The notes: generated by a model not told the origin, from the letters alone. A DNA stretch of 64,000 bases from Streptomyces viridiviolaceus (GCF_014650995.1 NZ_BMWA01000027.1:1-64000); one strand, 5' to 3'; shown: positions 18,997 to 28,013, counted from the stretch's first letter. Translations and numbers: made by a program.

Positions 18997-19797
18997 TTAC
19001 GCCTTGCGGCGATTCCGGCGGTTGCCGATGACCATGGAGGCCAGGACGAACAGTACGGCGACGACGAACATGGCCGTACCGATCACGTTGATCTGGACGG
19101 GCGTTCCGCGCTGTGCCGAACCCCAGACGAACATGGGGAAGGTCACGGTCGAGCCCGCGTTGAAATTGGTGATGATGAAATCGTCGAAGGAGAGCGCGAA
19201 GGCGAGCAGGGCGCCGGCCGCGATTCCGGGGGCCGCGATGGGGAGCGTGACGCGGACGAACGTCTGGAAGGGGCCGGCGTACAGGTCCTGTGCCGCCTGT
19301 TCCAGCCGCGGGTCCATCGACATCACGCGCGCCTTGACGGCGGTCACGACGAAGCTGAGGCAGAACATGATGTGGGCGATGAGGATCGTCCAGAAGCCCA
19401 GCTGGGCGCCCATGTTGAGGAACAGCGTGAGCAGCGAGGCGGCCATCACGACCTCGGGCATCGCCATCGGCAGGAAGATCAGCGAGTTCACCGCGCCCCG
19501 GGCGCGGAAGCGGTAGCGCACCAGCGCGAAGGCGATCGCCGTGCCGAGGGCCGTGGCGCCCAGTGTCGCCCAGAAGGCGATCTGGAGGCTGAGCGCCAGC
19601 GAGCCGCACATGTCGGCGACACCGCAGGGGTCCTTCCAGGCGTCCGTCGAGAACTGCTGCCATTCGTAGTTGAAACGCCCATTGGGTTTGTTGAACGAGA
19701 ACACCGTGACGATGACGTTCGGCAGCAGCAGATAAGCGAGCGTCAGCAGTCCGGCGATCACGACCAGATTGCGCTTGAGCCAGTTGACGAAGGTCAT
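18997..19797 (-). CDS. potC: Spermidine/putrescine ABC permease PotC-type
   Basis: Inner-membrane permease of 266 residues with six helices and the cytoplasmic EAA-type loop (EQAAQDLYAGPFQTF) that docks the ATPase. Family features include FNKPNGRFNYEWQ after helix 1. Its ATG immediately follows the potB stop codon with no gap (TAA-ATG), so translation is coupled. Partners: potB, potA and the lipoprotein potD upstream in the same operon. Confidence 0.9.
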   Translation of the reverse strand: MTFVNWLKRNLVVIAGLLTLAYLLLPNVIVTVFSFNKPNGRFNYEWQQFSTDAWKDPCGVADMCGSLALSLQIAFWATLGATALGTAIAFALVRYRFRARGAVNSLIFLPMAMPEVVMAASLLTLFLNMGAQLGFWTILIAHIMFCLSFVVTAVKARVMSMDPRLEQAAQDLYAGPFQTFVRVTLPIAAPGIAAGALLAFALSFDDFIITNFNAGSTVTFPMFVWGSAQRGTPVQINVIGTAMFVVAVLFVLASMVIGNRRNRRKA

Positions 19798-20727
19798 TTA
19801 AACCAGATCCTCCGTGCCGGACTTGCGGATGTAGACCGTGACCATGGCGAGAATCGCGGCCATGAGGATGAAGGAGAGCGCCGCGGCCGTCGGATAGTCC
19901 AGCACCCTGAGGAACTGGGACTGGATCACGTTGCCGATCATGCCGGTGTCGGCCGAGCCCAGCAGGGAGGCGTTGACGTAGTCGCCGGTGGCCGGGATGA
20001 AGGTCAGCAGCGTGCCGGAGACCACGCCCGGCATGGACAGCGGGAAGGTCACCTTCCGGAAGGTGGTGACGGGCTTGGCGTACAGGTCCCCCGCCGCCTC
20101 GTGGAGCCGTCCGTCGATGCGCTCCAGGGAGGTGTACAGCGGCAGGATCATGAAGGGGAGGAAGTTGTAGGTCAGACCGCAGACCACGGCGAGCGGTGTG
20201 GCCAGCACGCGGTCCCCGGCGGTCCAGCCGAGCCAGCTGGTGACGTCCAGGACGTGCAGCGTGTTGAGGGCGCCGACGACCGGGCCGCCGTCCGCGAGGA
20301 TCGTCTTCCAGGCGAGGGTGCGGATGAGGAAGCTGGTGAAGAACGGCGCGATCACCAGGATCATGATCAGGTTGCGCCAGCGGCCGGCCCGGAACGCGAT
20401 CAGGTAGGCGAGCGGGTAGCCGAGCAGCAGGCACAGCACGGTCGCGGAGGCGGCGTAGGCGACCGAGCGGAGGAACTGCGGCCAGTACTCGGACAGCGCG
20501 TCCCAGTAGGTGGCGAAGTGCCAGGTGACCTTGTACCCCTCCTCCAGGGAGCCCGTCTGCACGGACGTGGAGGCCTGGTAGATCATCGGCAGGGCGAAGA
20601 AGACGACCAGCCACAGGATGCCGGGCAGCAGGAGCCAGTACGGCGTGAAGCGGCCCCGCTTGCGCGGGGGCTTCTTCTCCGGTGCGGCCGGCGCGAGAGG
20701 CGGTGGCGCCTCGGTGAGCGTCGACAT
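19798..20727 (-). CDS. potB: Spermidine/putrescine ABC permease PotB-type
   Basis: 309 residues with six predicted helices after a basic, proline-rich N-terminus. The EAA loop reads HEAAGDLYAKPVTTF. It forms the membrane channel with PotC. Start overlaps the potA stop (ATGA), and its own TAA abuts potC. Substrate class comes from similarity to PotB and from the surrounding catabolic genes. Confidence 0.9.
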   Translation of the reverse strand: MSTLTEAPPPLAPAAPEKKPPRKRGRFTPYWLLLPGILWLVVFFALPMIYQASTSVQTGSLEEGYKVTWHFATYWDALSEYWPQFLRSVAYAASATVLCLLLGYPLAYLIAFRAGRWRNLIMILVIAPFFTSFLIRTLAWKTILADGGPVVGALNTLHVLDVTSWLGWTAGDRVLATPLAVVCGLTYNFLPFMILPLYTSLERIDGRLHEAAGDLYAKPVTTFRKVTFPLSMPGVVSGTLLTFIPATGDYVNASLLGSADTGMIGNVIQSQFLRVLDYPTAAALSFILMAAILAMVTVYIRKSGTEDLV

Positions 20728-21884
20728 CAGGCCGCCTCCTCCTCTGCCACGCCCGCGTCGATGTCCTGGGCCGCGTCCAGGCCGAAGGTGTGCGCCGGGT
20801 TCCAGTGCAGGACGACGTCGGCGCCGGGCACCAGCCGGGGGTCGCGGTCGATGTTCTGGACGTAGACCTCGAACTCCGGGCAGGCGGCGCAGTCGACGAC
20901 GTACTGGGTGGAGACGCCGATGAAGCTCGTGTTGACGATCTTGCCGGCGATGCGGTTGCGGCCCTCGGGAATGGAGCCGGCCTCGTCCGCGTGCGCGAGG
21001 CCGATCTTCTCCGGGCGTACGCCGACCAGCACCTTGCCGCCGGTCGTCGCCGGGGCCGAACTCCGTCCGCCCGGCAGGATCAGCTTGTCGCCGGCCGCCT
21101 TGACCACGATGTCGTCGCCGCTGCGGGCGTCGACCTCGGCCTCGATGAGGTTGGAGGTGCCCAGGAAGTTGGCGACGAAGGTGGTCTGCGGGTTCTCGTA
21201 CAGGTCGGCGGGCGCGCCCAGCTGTTCGACGCGGCCCCCGTTCATCACGGCGACCGTGTCGGCCATCGTCATGGCCTCCTCCTGGTCGTGCGTGACGTGC
21301 ACGAAGGTGATGCCGACCTCGGTCTGGATGCGCTTGAGCTCCAGCTGCATCTGGCGGCGCAGCTTCAGGTCCAGCGCGCCGAGCGGCTCGTCCAGGAGCA
21401 GCACCTTGGGGTGGTTGATCAGCGCGCGGGCGACGGCGACGCGCTGCTGCTGGCCGCCGGAGAGCTGGTGCGGTTTCTTACGGGCCTGCTCACCGAGCTG
21501 GACCAGGTCGAGCATCTCCTCGACCTGCTTCTTCACGCTCTTGATGCCGCGCCGGCGCAGGCCGAAGGCGACGTTCTCGAAGATGTCCAGGTGCGGGAAG
21601 AGGGCGTAGGACTGGAAGACCGTGTTCACCGGCCGTTTGTACGGCGGGAGCGCCGTGACGTCCTGCTCGCCGAGGTGGACCGTGCCCGTGCTGGGCTCCT
21701 CCAGTCCGGCGATCATGCGCAGGGTCGTGGTCTTGCCGCAGCCGGAGGCGCCGAGCAGGGCGAAGAAGGAGCCCTGGGGCACGGTCAGGTCGAGCGGGTG
21801 CACGGCGGTGAAGGAGCCGTAGGTCTTGCTGATGCCGGAGAGGCGGACGTCGCCGCCGCGGTCCGTCGCGTCTGTCGTCTTCAT
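20727..21884 (-). CDS. potA: Polyamine ABC transporter ATPase PotA-type
   Basis: 385 residues. Walker A is GASGCGKTT, Q-loop NTVFQSYALFPH, signature LSGGQQQRVAVARAL, Walker B VLLLDEPLGALD and switch histidine HVTHDQEEAM. The C-terminal TOBE domain is typical of importers for polyamines, sulfate or sugars. It powers PotB/PotC. ATG 21884 chosen; a GTG three codons upstream at 21893 overlaps the potD stop and could be used. It ends in the potB start overlap. Confidence 0.93.
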   Translation of the reverse strand: MKTTDATDRGGDVRLSGISKTYGSFTAVHPLDLTVPQGSFFALLGASGCGKTTTLRMIAGLEEPSTGTVHLGEQDVTALPPYKRPVNTVFQSYALFPHLDIFENVAFGLRRRGIKSVKKQVEEMLDLVQLGEQARKKPHQLSGGQQQRVAVARALINHPKVLLLDEPLGALDLKLRRQMQLELKRIQTEVGITFVHVTHDQEEAMTMADTVAVMNGGRVEQLGAPADLYENPQTTFVANFLGTSNLIEAEVDARSGDDIVVKAAGDKLILPGGRSSAPATTGGKVLVGVRPEKIGLAHADEAGSIPEGRNRIAGKIVNTSFIGVSTQYVVDCAACPEFEVYVQNIDRDPRLVPGADVVLHWNPAHTFGLDAAQDIDAGVAEEEAA

Positions 21885-21889
21885 CGTCG

Positions 21890-23137
21890 TCACGCCCCAG
21901 TGAGCTTCGCGAACTTCTCTTCGTAGGCCGTCTCTTCCTTCGAGCTCAGGGAGCGGAAGGCATGGGACTGGGCCTGCATGGCCTTGTCGGGAATGATCAG
22001 CGGATTGTCCGCCGCCTCCTCGTCGATCTTCGCAAGCTCGTCCTTCACGCCGTCGACGGGACAGACGAAGTTGATGTAGGCGGCGAGCTCCGCGGCCGGG
22101 CGCGGCTCGTAGTAGTAGTCGATGAGCCGTTCGGCGTTCTTCTTGTGCCGGGCCTTGTTGGGGACCAGCATGTTGTCGCTCGACGTGATGTATCCGCTGT
22201 CCGGGATGACGAAGTCGACGTCCGGGTTGTCCGCCTTGAGCTGGACGACGTCTCCGGCCCAGGCCAGACAGGCCGCGAAGTCGCCCTTGGTGATGTCGGA
22301 GGTGTAGTCGTTGCCGGTGAAGCGGCGTATCTGGCCGCGGTCGACGCCCTTCTGCAGCCGGGCGATCGCCGCGTCGTAGTCGTCGTCGGAGAACCGGCCC
22401 GGGTCTTTGCCCATGTCGAGCAGCGTCATGCCGATGGTGTCGCGCATCTCGGTGAGGAAGCCGACGCGCCCCTTGAGCTTCGGATTGTCGAGCAGGTCGG
22501 AGACCGACTTCACCTCGATGCCGTCCAGCGCCTTCTTGTTGTAGGCGATGACGGTCGAGATGCCCTGCCACGGGTACGAGTAGGCGCGGCCCGGGTCCCA
22601 GTCGGGGCTGCGGAACTGCTGTGACAGGTTGGCGAAGGCGTGCGGCAGGTTGGCCGGGTCCAGCTTCTGGACCCAGCCGAGGCGGATCAGGCGGGCGGCC
22701 AGCCAGTCGGTGAGCACGATGATGTCGCGGCCGGTGTCCTGGCCGGCGGCGAGCTGCGGCTGGATCTTGCCGAAGAACTCGCTGTTGTCGTTGATGTCCT
22801 CGGTGTACTTGACCTTGATGCCGGTCCGCTTGGCGAACGCCTCCAGCGTCGGGCGCCGCTTGCCGCTCTCGTCGACGTCCATGTACTCGGTCCAGTTGGA
22901 GAAGTTGACCTCCTTCTCCTCGGCCGAGTGGTCCTCACCGGACGTGCCGCCTTCGGTCTTGCCCGCCGCGGGGATGCCGCAGCCGCTCAGTGCGCCGAGT
23001 CCGCCGGCCGCGAGCGCTCCGCCCGCGGAGGCGCGCAGCAGTGAGCGTCGGGTGAGGGCGGCCCTGCCGTTGGTGAAACTGCGCCGCATGGCGGCCACTT
23101 GGGCCGGGGACAGGCGGTCGGGCTCGTACTGCTCCAT
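21890..23137 (-). CDS. potD: Polyamine-binding lipoprotein PotD-type
   Basis: 415 residues. The N-terminus carries a twin-arginine-like signal (TRRSLLRAS) ending in the lipobox LSGC, so it is probably exported folded and lipid-anchored. The mature part is a type-D substrate-binding protein (VNFSNWTEYMDVDE and YNKKALDGIEVKSVSDL; aromatic and acidic residues that in PotD grip polyamines). It follows the aldehyde dehydrogenase gene with a 63-base gap and precedes potA directly. A second, similar lipoprotein is encoded at 29447-30637. Confidence 0.9.
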   Translation of the reverse strand: MEQYEPDRLSPAQVAAMRRSFTNGRAALTRRSLLRASAGGALAAGGLGALSGCGIPAAGKTEGGTSGEDHSAEEKEVNFSNWTEYMDVDESGKRRPTLEAFAKRTGIKVKYTEDINDNSEFFGKIQPQLAAGQDTGRDIIVLTDWLAARLIRLGWVQKLDPANLPHAFANLSQQFRSPDWDPGRAYSYPWQGISTVIAYNKKALDGIEVKSVSDLLDNPKLKGRVGFLTEMRDTIGMTLLDMGKDPGRFSDDDYDAAIARLQKGVDRGQIRRFTGNDYTSDITKGDFAACLAWAGDVVQLKADNPDVDFVIPDSGYITSSDNMLVPNKARHKKNAERLIDYYYEPRPAAELAAYINFVCPVDGVKDELAKIDEEAADNPLIIPDKAMQAQSHAFRSLSSKEETAYEEKFAKLTGA

Positions 23138-23200
23138 GCGCGTGGTTGCCCTTTCGGGTGGGTCGGCCGTGGTCGGCGGCCTGTGGTGATGGCTAGATGA

Positions 23201-24736
23201 CTACCGGTCCCCGAAGATCGTGCGGTGCCAGTCCTTGCGCACCACCGCGGTGTTGTCGAACATGACGTGCTTGACTTGCGTGTACTCCTCGAACGAGTAC
23301 GCGGACATGTCCTTGCCGAAGCCGGACGCCTTGTACCCGCCGTGCGGCATCTCGCTGATGATCGGAATGTGGTCGTTGACCCACACGCAGCCCGCCTTGA
23401 TCTCGCGGGTGGCGCGGTTCGCCCGGTACACGTCCCGGCTCCAGGCGGAGGCGGCGAGCCCGTAGGGCGTGTCGTTGGCCAGCCGGATGCCCTCGTCGTC
23501 GCTGTCGAAGGGCAGCACGACCAGGACCGGCCCGAAGATCTCGGACTGGACGGCCTCGCTGTCCTGGGCGGCGTCCGCGATGAGCGTGGGCCGGTAGTAG
23601 GCGCCGTTCTTCAGGTCGCCCTGCGGGGCCTCACCGCCGGTGACGACGCGCGCGTAGGAGCGCGCCCGGTCGACGAACCCGGCGACGCGGTCCCGCTGGA
23701 CATGACTGACCAACGGGCCGAGGTCGGTGTCCGGAGCGAAGGGGTCCCCGACCCGGACGGTGTCCATGAGGGCGGCGGTCTTCTCGACGAACGCCTCGTA
23801 CAGGGGCCGCTGCACGTACGCGCGCGTGGCGGCCGTGCAGTCCTGGCCGGTGTTGATCAGCGCGCCGGCGACCGCGCCGTTGACGGCGGCGTCCAGGTCG
23901 GCGTCGTCGAAGACGACGAAGGGCGCCTTGCCTCCGAGCTCCAGGTGGAGGCGCTTGACGGTGGCGGTGGCGACCTCCGCGACGCGCTTGCCGACGGCGG
24001 TGGAGCCGGTGAAGGAGGTCATCGCCACGTCGGGGTGCCCGACGAGGTGCTCGCCGGCCTCCCGGCCGGTGCCGGTGACGATGTTGATCACACCGTCCGG
24101 GATCCCGGCGTCTGTCGCGGCCTGGGCGAACATCAGGGAGGTCAGCGGGGTGATCTCGGCGGGCTTGAGGACGATGGTGTTGCCCGCGGCGATCGCCGGG
24201 AGGATCTTCCACGCGGCCATCTGGAGGGGGTAGTTCCAGGGCGCGATCGAGCCGACGACGCCGATCGGCTCGCGGCGGACGTACGACGTGTGGTCGCCGG
24301 AGTACTCGCCGGCCGACTGCCCCTGCAGGTGCCGGGCCGCGCCGGCGAAGAAGGCGGCGTTGTCGACCGTGCCCGGGACGTCGAACTCGCGGGTCAACTT
24401 CAGCGGCTTGCCGCACTGCAGCGACTCGGCGCGGGCGAAGTCCTCGGCGCGGTCGGCGAGCACGGCCGCGAACCGGTGCAGGGCGTCCGACCGCTCGCCC
24501 GGGGTGGCGCCGGCCCAGCCGGGGAACGCCTCCCGCGCGGCGGCGACGGCCGCGTCCACGTCCTCGGTGCCGGCCAGTTGGTAGGTCAGGACCGCTTCGC
24601 CGGTCGCCGGGTCGACGACGGTGTGCGTACGTCCGGAGGTGCCCTTCGTCAGGCGGCCCGCGATGTACTGGGCCCCCTCCGCGAAGCGGTCCTCGGCCGG
24701 AAAACGGTCCGGGGTGGCGTTGCCCGGGTTGTGCAT
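23201..24736 (-). CDS. Aldehyde dehydrogenase, gamma-aminobutyraldehyde type
   Basis: 511 residues. Family landmarks are APWNYPLQMAAWKILPA, LELGGKAPFVVF, catalytic cysteine in NTGQDCTAATR, and SEIFGPVLVVLPF. Closest in style to gamma-aminobutyraldehyde/betaine aldehyde dehydrogenases that turn 4-aminobutanal into GABA. First gene of the operon with potD-A-B-C and the FAD oxidase, so it would act on the aldehyde that oxidase releases. ATG 24736 has GAGGAG upstream. A promoter (24845-24873) and a four-copy palindromic repeat (24756-24812) lie in its leader. Confidence 0.9.
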   Translation of the reverse strand: MHNPGNATPDRFPAEDRFAEGAQYIAGRLTKGTSGRTHTVVDPATGEAVLTYQLAGTEDVDAAVAAAREAFPGWAGATPGERSDALHRFAAVLADRAEDFARAESLQCGKPLKLTREFDVPGTVDNAAFFAGAARHLQGQSAGEYSGDHTSYVRREPIGVVGSIAPWNYPLQMAAWKILPAIAAGNTIVLKPAEITPLTSLMFAQAATDAGIPDGVINIVTGTGREAGEHLVGHPDVAMTSFTGSTAVGKRVAEVATATVKRLHLELGGKAPFVVFDDADLDAAVNGAVAGALINTGQDCTAATRAYVQRPLYEAFVEKTAALMDTVRVGDPFAPDTDLGPLVSHVQRDRVAGFVDRARSYARVVTGGEAPQGDLKNGAYYRPTLIADAAQDSEAVQSEIFGPVLVVLPFDSDDEGIRLANDTPYGLAASAWSRDVYRANRATREIKAGCVWVNDHIPIISEMPHGGYKASGFGKDMSAYSFEEYTQVKHVMFDNTAVVRKDWHRTIFGDR

Positions 24737-24755
24737 GTCGGCTCTCCTCGATGTC

Positions 24756-24812
24756 CCCGTCGACGGGCGGCCCCCGTGACGGGAGTCCCGCGACGGGGGT
24801 TCCCGTGACGGG
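24756..24812 (-). repeat. Four tandem CCCGTNACGGG palindromes in operon leader
   Basis: CCCGTCGACGGG (24756-24767), CCCGTGACGGG (24773-24783), CCCGCGACGGG (24787-24797, one mismatch) and CCCGTGACGGG (24802-24812) repeat every 14-17 bases. They lie between the predicted promoter and the ribosome site of the polyamine operon. They may bind a regulator as DNA or fold as short hairpins in the RNA leader. Confidence 0.7.
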
Positions 24813-24844
24813 GCCGGCGTGGCTCAGGCTCGATGTGAGTGCCG

Positions 24845-24873
24845 ATCCTGACAGAGCTGTGAACCCCCAACAA
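24845..24873 (-). promoter_or_regulatory. Predicted promoter of the polyamine operon
   Basis: On the minus strand, TTGTTG (24868-24873), a 17-base spacer and CAGGAT (24845-24850) give a good vegetative-type promoter. Transcription would begin near 24838, leaving a ~100-base leader that contains all four palindromic repeats. Confidence 0.5.
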
Positions 24874-24983
24874 GTGATTCCGTTGTTGCCTTTTGGTTAC
24901 GCGACGGAATCTGTCGACCAGGTGTCGAGTCGCCACGGAAAAGGACGGACGGAGTGTCAGTGGCGCGTGCCAGACTCGCGTGC

Positions 24984-25613
24984 ATGGAGAAGACCACGGG
25001 GGCGGCGGTGGGGATCATCGACAGCAGGGAGGCCCTGGTCAGGCAGGTCCGGTCGGGGGCCGGGCCGAGGATCAAGTACCTGTTCTTCTGGGGACACAGG
25101 CCGCGACCGGACGGCCGGATCGGCCCGAGTTGTCTCAGCCAGTGGTGGCCGTCGCCCTTCACCGTGGACGGGGTGGAGTACGCGACCGCCGAGCACTGGA
25201 TGATGGCGGCCAAGGCCCGGCTGTTCGAGGACGCGGAGGCCGAGCGGCGGGTGCTGGCCGCGGGGCACCCCGCCGAGGCCAAGAAGGCGGGGCGGCTGGT
25301 GCGCGGCTTCGACGAGGCGGTGTGGGAGCGGGAGCGGTTCCGGATCGTCGTCGAGGGCAGCGTCCACAAGTTCGCGGCGGACCCGGCGCTGCGCGAGTTC
25401 TTGCTGGGAACCGGCGAGCGAAGCGAGACGGGGGTCCCCTCGGCCGAAGGCTGGGGGAGAGTGCTGGTGGAGGCGAGCCCGGTGGACCGCGTGTGGGGGA
25501 TCGGGCTGGCCGCCGACGACGAGGCTGCGGCGGATCCGGAGCGGTGGCGGGGGCTGAACCTGCTGGGGTTCGCGCTGATGGAGGCGCGCAGACGACTGCG
25601 CACCGCACACTGA
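24984..25613 (+). CDS. NADAR-family protein (YbiA/DUF1768-like)
   Basis: 209 residues. NADAR signatures are YLFFWGHRP, LSQWWPSPFTVDGVEYATAE, HWMMAAKARLF and WGIGLAADD followed by WRGLNLLGFALMEARR. Family members hydrolyse N-glycosidic bonds of riboflavin-pathway intermediates or remove ADP-ribose-type modifications. No riboflavin gene is adjacent, so its job here is open. ATG 24984 would suit leaderless expression, with CAGACT at 24971-24976 as the -10. A GTG at 24954 gives ten more residues and has AAGGAC upstream. Divergent from the polyamine operon. Confidence 0.85.
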   Translation: MEKTTGAAVGIIDSREALVRQVRSGAGPRIKYLFFWGHRPRPDGRIGPSCLSQWWPSPFTVDGVEYATAEHWMMAAKARLFEDAEAERRVLAAGHPAEAKKAGRLVRGFDEAVWERERFRIVVEGSVHKFAADPALREFLLGTGERSETGVPSAEGWGRVLVEASPVDRVWGIGLAADDEAAADPERWRGLNLLGFALMEARRRLRTAH

Positions 25614-25635
25614 AGGTCCCGTCCGCCCGCGCGGC

Positions 25636-26793
25636 CTACGAGGTGGCGATCACCAGCACGCCGAAGCCGATGCCGAGTGCGATGCCGGCGGCTCCACAGA
25701 TGATGCCGGCCAGGGCCTGACCCGGGTTGGTGGCCTCGCCGCGACGGGCCTTGCCGCGGCCGATCGCGCCGAAGACGACGCCCAGGATGCCGGCGATGAT
25801 CGCGAGCGGCCACAGACAGAAGCCGACGGCCGCGACGATGCCGAGCACGAGTCCGGCCGTGCCGAGCCCGTTGCTCGGCATCGGCGCCATGCCGGGCCAG
25901 CCGTAGTAGCCCTGCGGACCCACGTGCCCGGGCGGGCCCGGGTGGCCGTAGCCGCCCGGGTAGCCGTAGGGGACCTGACCGGGGCCGTCGGGGGCGATGG
26001 GGGGCGGCGGGACGGGCTGCTCCTGGGCGTACCCGCCCGGCGCGCCGGGCGCCGCGAACGGCCCGGCCATGCCGCCCACGGCGGGTGTCGAGGTGCCCGG
26101 CGGGGCGAAGGGATCGGCGTGACGGCCCACCGACGCCGCACCACTCGGCGGAGCGAACGGAACACCCGGACCGGCCCCCGACACCCCACCACCCGGCGAA
26201 GCGAACGGAACACCCGGACCAGCCCCCGGCACCCCACCACCCGGCGAAGCGAACGGATCGGCCGGGCCGTCGGTCGGTGCCGTGGCGGGGGGTGGGGTGG
26301 ACGGGTTCGTCCACGGGCGGGACGGTGATGTGGGCGCCGGTGCGGGGGCCGGTGCCGGAGGCTGGGTGCCGGCCATGCCGGGCAGGGACGTCACTGTCTG
26401 CTGGTCGTGGAGGGACGGCGCGGACCACGGGGCCGGCCCGCCCGAGGCCGTCGTGGTCCCCGGGCCGCCGGGCGCCGGCGCCGCACCGTCCGCCGGCGGC
26501 GCCCACGGGTCGGAGCCGGGGCGGAGTCCGGCGGCTCTTCCGAGGTCGCCGGGAGCATCCCGCTCCGGGTCCTGGTCGTCACTCGGCGGATCGGCGGGCC
26601 CGTCCGTCGCGCCCCGCTCGTCGAACACCACCCGGGGAACCGCGTCCTCGACGTCCCCGCGCGCCCCGCCGGACGGCGCGGCCCACGCGTCGCCGACGGC
26701 GCCGCCGGCGGGAGCCGGACGGGAGGCCGCGTCGGTTCCCGGCGAGTCCGGCGGCTGCGCATCGGAGTGCGACGGCTGCGCGTCGTCGGACAT
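25636..26793 (-). CDS. DUF4190 membrane protein with long disordered N-terminus
   Basis: 385 residues. The first ~290 are proline/glycine/alanine-rich and disordered, including a 16-residue repeat around VPFASPGGGV. The C-terminal ~80 hold two hydrophobic helices typical of DUF4190 (LGIVAAVGFCLWPLAIIAGI and QALAGIICGAAGIALGIGFG). Function unknown; such proteins are abundant in actinomycetes and lie in the membrane with a cytoplasmic tail. ATG 26793 chosen as the first start with the MSDDAQ opening. Divergent from the deaminase gene at 26949. Confidence 0.78.
   Translation of the reverse strand: MSDDAQPSHSDAQPPDSPGTDAASRPAPAGGAVGDAWAAPSGGARGDVEDAVPRVVFDERGATDGPADPPSDDQDPERDAPGDLGRAAGLRPGSDPWAPPADGAAPAPGGPGTTTASGGPAPWSAPSLHDQQTVTSLPGMAGTQPPAPAPAPAPTSPSRPWTNPSTPPPATAPTDGPADPFASPGGGVPGAGPGVPFASPGGGVSGAGPGVPFAPPSGAASVGRHADPFAPPGTSTPAVGGMAGPFAAPGAPGGYAQEQPVPPPPIAPDGPGQVPYGYPGGYGHPGPPGHVGPQGYYGWPGMAPMPSNGLGTAGLVLGIVAAVGFCLWPLAIIAGILGVVFGAIGRGKARRGEATNPGQALAGIICGAAGIALGIGFGVLVIATS
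26150..26260. repeat. 48-bp tandem repeat in the DUF4190 gene
   Basis: The block starting GGAACACCCGGACC recurs 48 bases later (26159 and 26207) with near identity, and a third diverged copy follows. It encodes the 16-residue repeat in the disordered N-terminus, so length variation would stay in frame. Confidence 0.7.
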
Positions 26794-26948
26794 GCGCGGG
26801 ATCCCCTCTGTCGAACGTCCGGTCATGCTACGGCCCGTCCCCGTCCGGCAGCGGCCCGGCCTACGATGATCCCGAGTCACCGATCAGCCGATCACCCGCG
26901 TCCCGCCCGGCCTCTCGCGCCCCGGGACGCCGTTCCGGGGAGGAACCC

Positions 26949-28013
26949 TTGACCGAGCACCTCGTCGACCCCGACGTCCCGCGCGACCTGCACGCCTTCA
27001 TCGCCGGGCTGCCCAAGGCCGAACTGCACGTCCACCACGTCGGCTCCGCCTCCCCGCGCATCGTCTCGGAACTGGCCGCCCGCCACCCCGACTCCATGGT
27101 CCCCACCGACCCCGAGGCCCTGGTCGACTACTTCACGTTCACGGACTTCGCGCACTTCATCCAGGTGTACCTGTCCGTCGTGGACCTCATCCGCACCCCG
27201 GAGGACGTTCGGCTGCTGACGTACGAGGTGGCCCGGGACATGGCCCGGCAGCAGGTGCGGTACGCCGAACTGACCATCACCCCGTACTCCTCCACGCGCC
27301 GCGGCATCGACGAGCGGGCCTTCATGGACGCCATCGAGGACGCGCGCAAGACCGCCGAGGCCGACTTCGGGACCGTCCTGCGCTGGTGCTTCGACATTCC
27401 CGGCGAGGCCGGTCTGGAGTCCGCGGAGGAGACGGCGCGGCTCGCCACCGACGACCGGCTGCGGCCGGAGGGGCTGGTCTCCTTCGGGCTCGGCGGGCCC
27501 GAGATCGGCGTGGCGCGGCCGCAGTTCAAGCCGTACTTCGACCGGGCGATCGCCGCGGGCCTGCACTCGGTGCCGCACGCCGGCGAGACCACGGGTCCGC
27601 AGACCGTGTGGGACGCGCTCACCCACCTGCGCGCCGAGCGCATCGGGCACGGCACCAGCTCCGCGCAGGACCCGAAGCTGCTCGCACACCTCGCGGAGCG
27701 GCGGATCCCGCTGGAGGTGTGCCCGACCTCGAACATCGCCACGCGGGCGGTGCGCACGCTGGACGAGCACCCGATCAAGGAGTTCACGCGCGCCGGGGTC
27801 CTGGTGACCATCAACTCCGACGACCCGCCGATGTTCGGCACCGACCTCAACAACGAGTACGCGGTCGCCGCCCGGCTCCTCGGCCTCGACGAGCGGGGGC
27901 TCGCCGACCTGGCGAAGAACGCGGTCGAGGCGGCCTTCCTGGACGAGCCGGGCAAGGCCAGGATCAGGGACGAGATCGACACGTACACCTCGTCCTGGCT
28001 CGCCGCCTCATGA
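26949..28013 (+). CDS. Adenosine-deaminase-family protein, probable aminodeoxyfutalosine deaminase
   Basis: 354 residues. The metal-dependent deaminase motifs are ELHVHHVGSASP (N-terminal His pair), SVPHAGE, the RIGHGT histidine, and NSDDPPMFGT. The first motif departs from the HxHLDG of true adenosine deaminases. Streptomycete proteins of this group have been shown to deaminate 6-aminodeoxyfutalosine in the futalosine route to menaquinone, which I consider more likely than adenosine here. TTG start at 26949 is supported by GGGGAGGA just upstream and by the family N-terminus. Its stop overlaps the next gene (ATGA). Confidence 0.82.
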   Translation: MTEHLVDPDVPRDLHAFIAGLPKAELHVHHVGSASPRIVSELAARHPDSMVPTDPEALVDYFTFTDFAHFIQVYLSVVDLIRTPEDVRLLTYEVARDMARQQVRYAELTITPYSSTRRGIDERAFMDAIEDARKTAEADFGTVLRWCFDIPGEAGLESAEETARLATDDRLRPEGLVSFGLGGPEIGVARPQFKPYFDRAIAAGLHSVPHAGETTGPQTVWDALTHLRAERIGHGTSSAQDPKLLAHLAERRIPLEVCPTSNIATRAVRTLDEHPIKEFTRAGVLVTINSDDPPMFGTDLNNEYAVAARLLGLDERGLADLAKNAVEAAFLDEPGKARIRDEIDTYTSSWLAAS

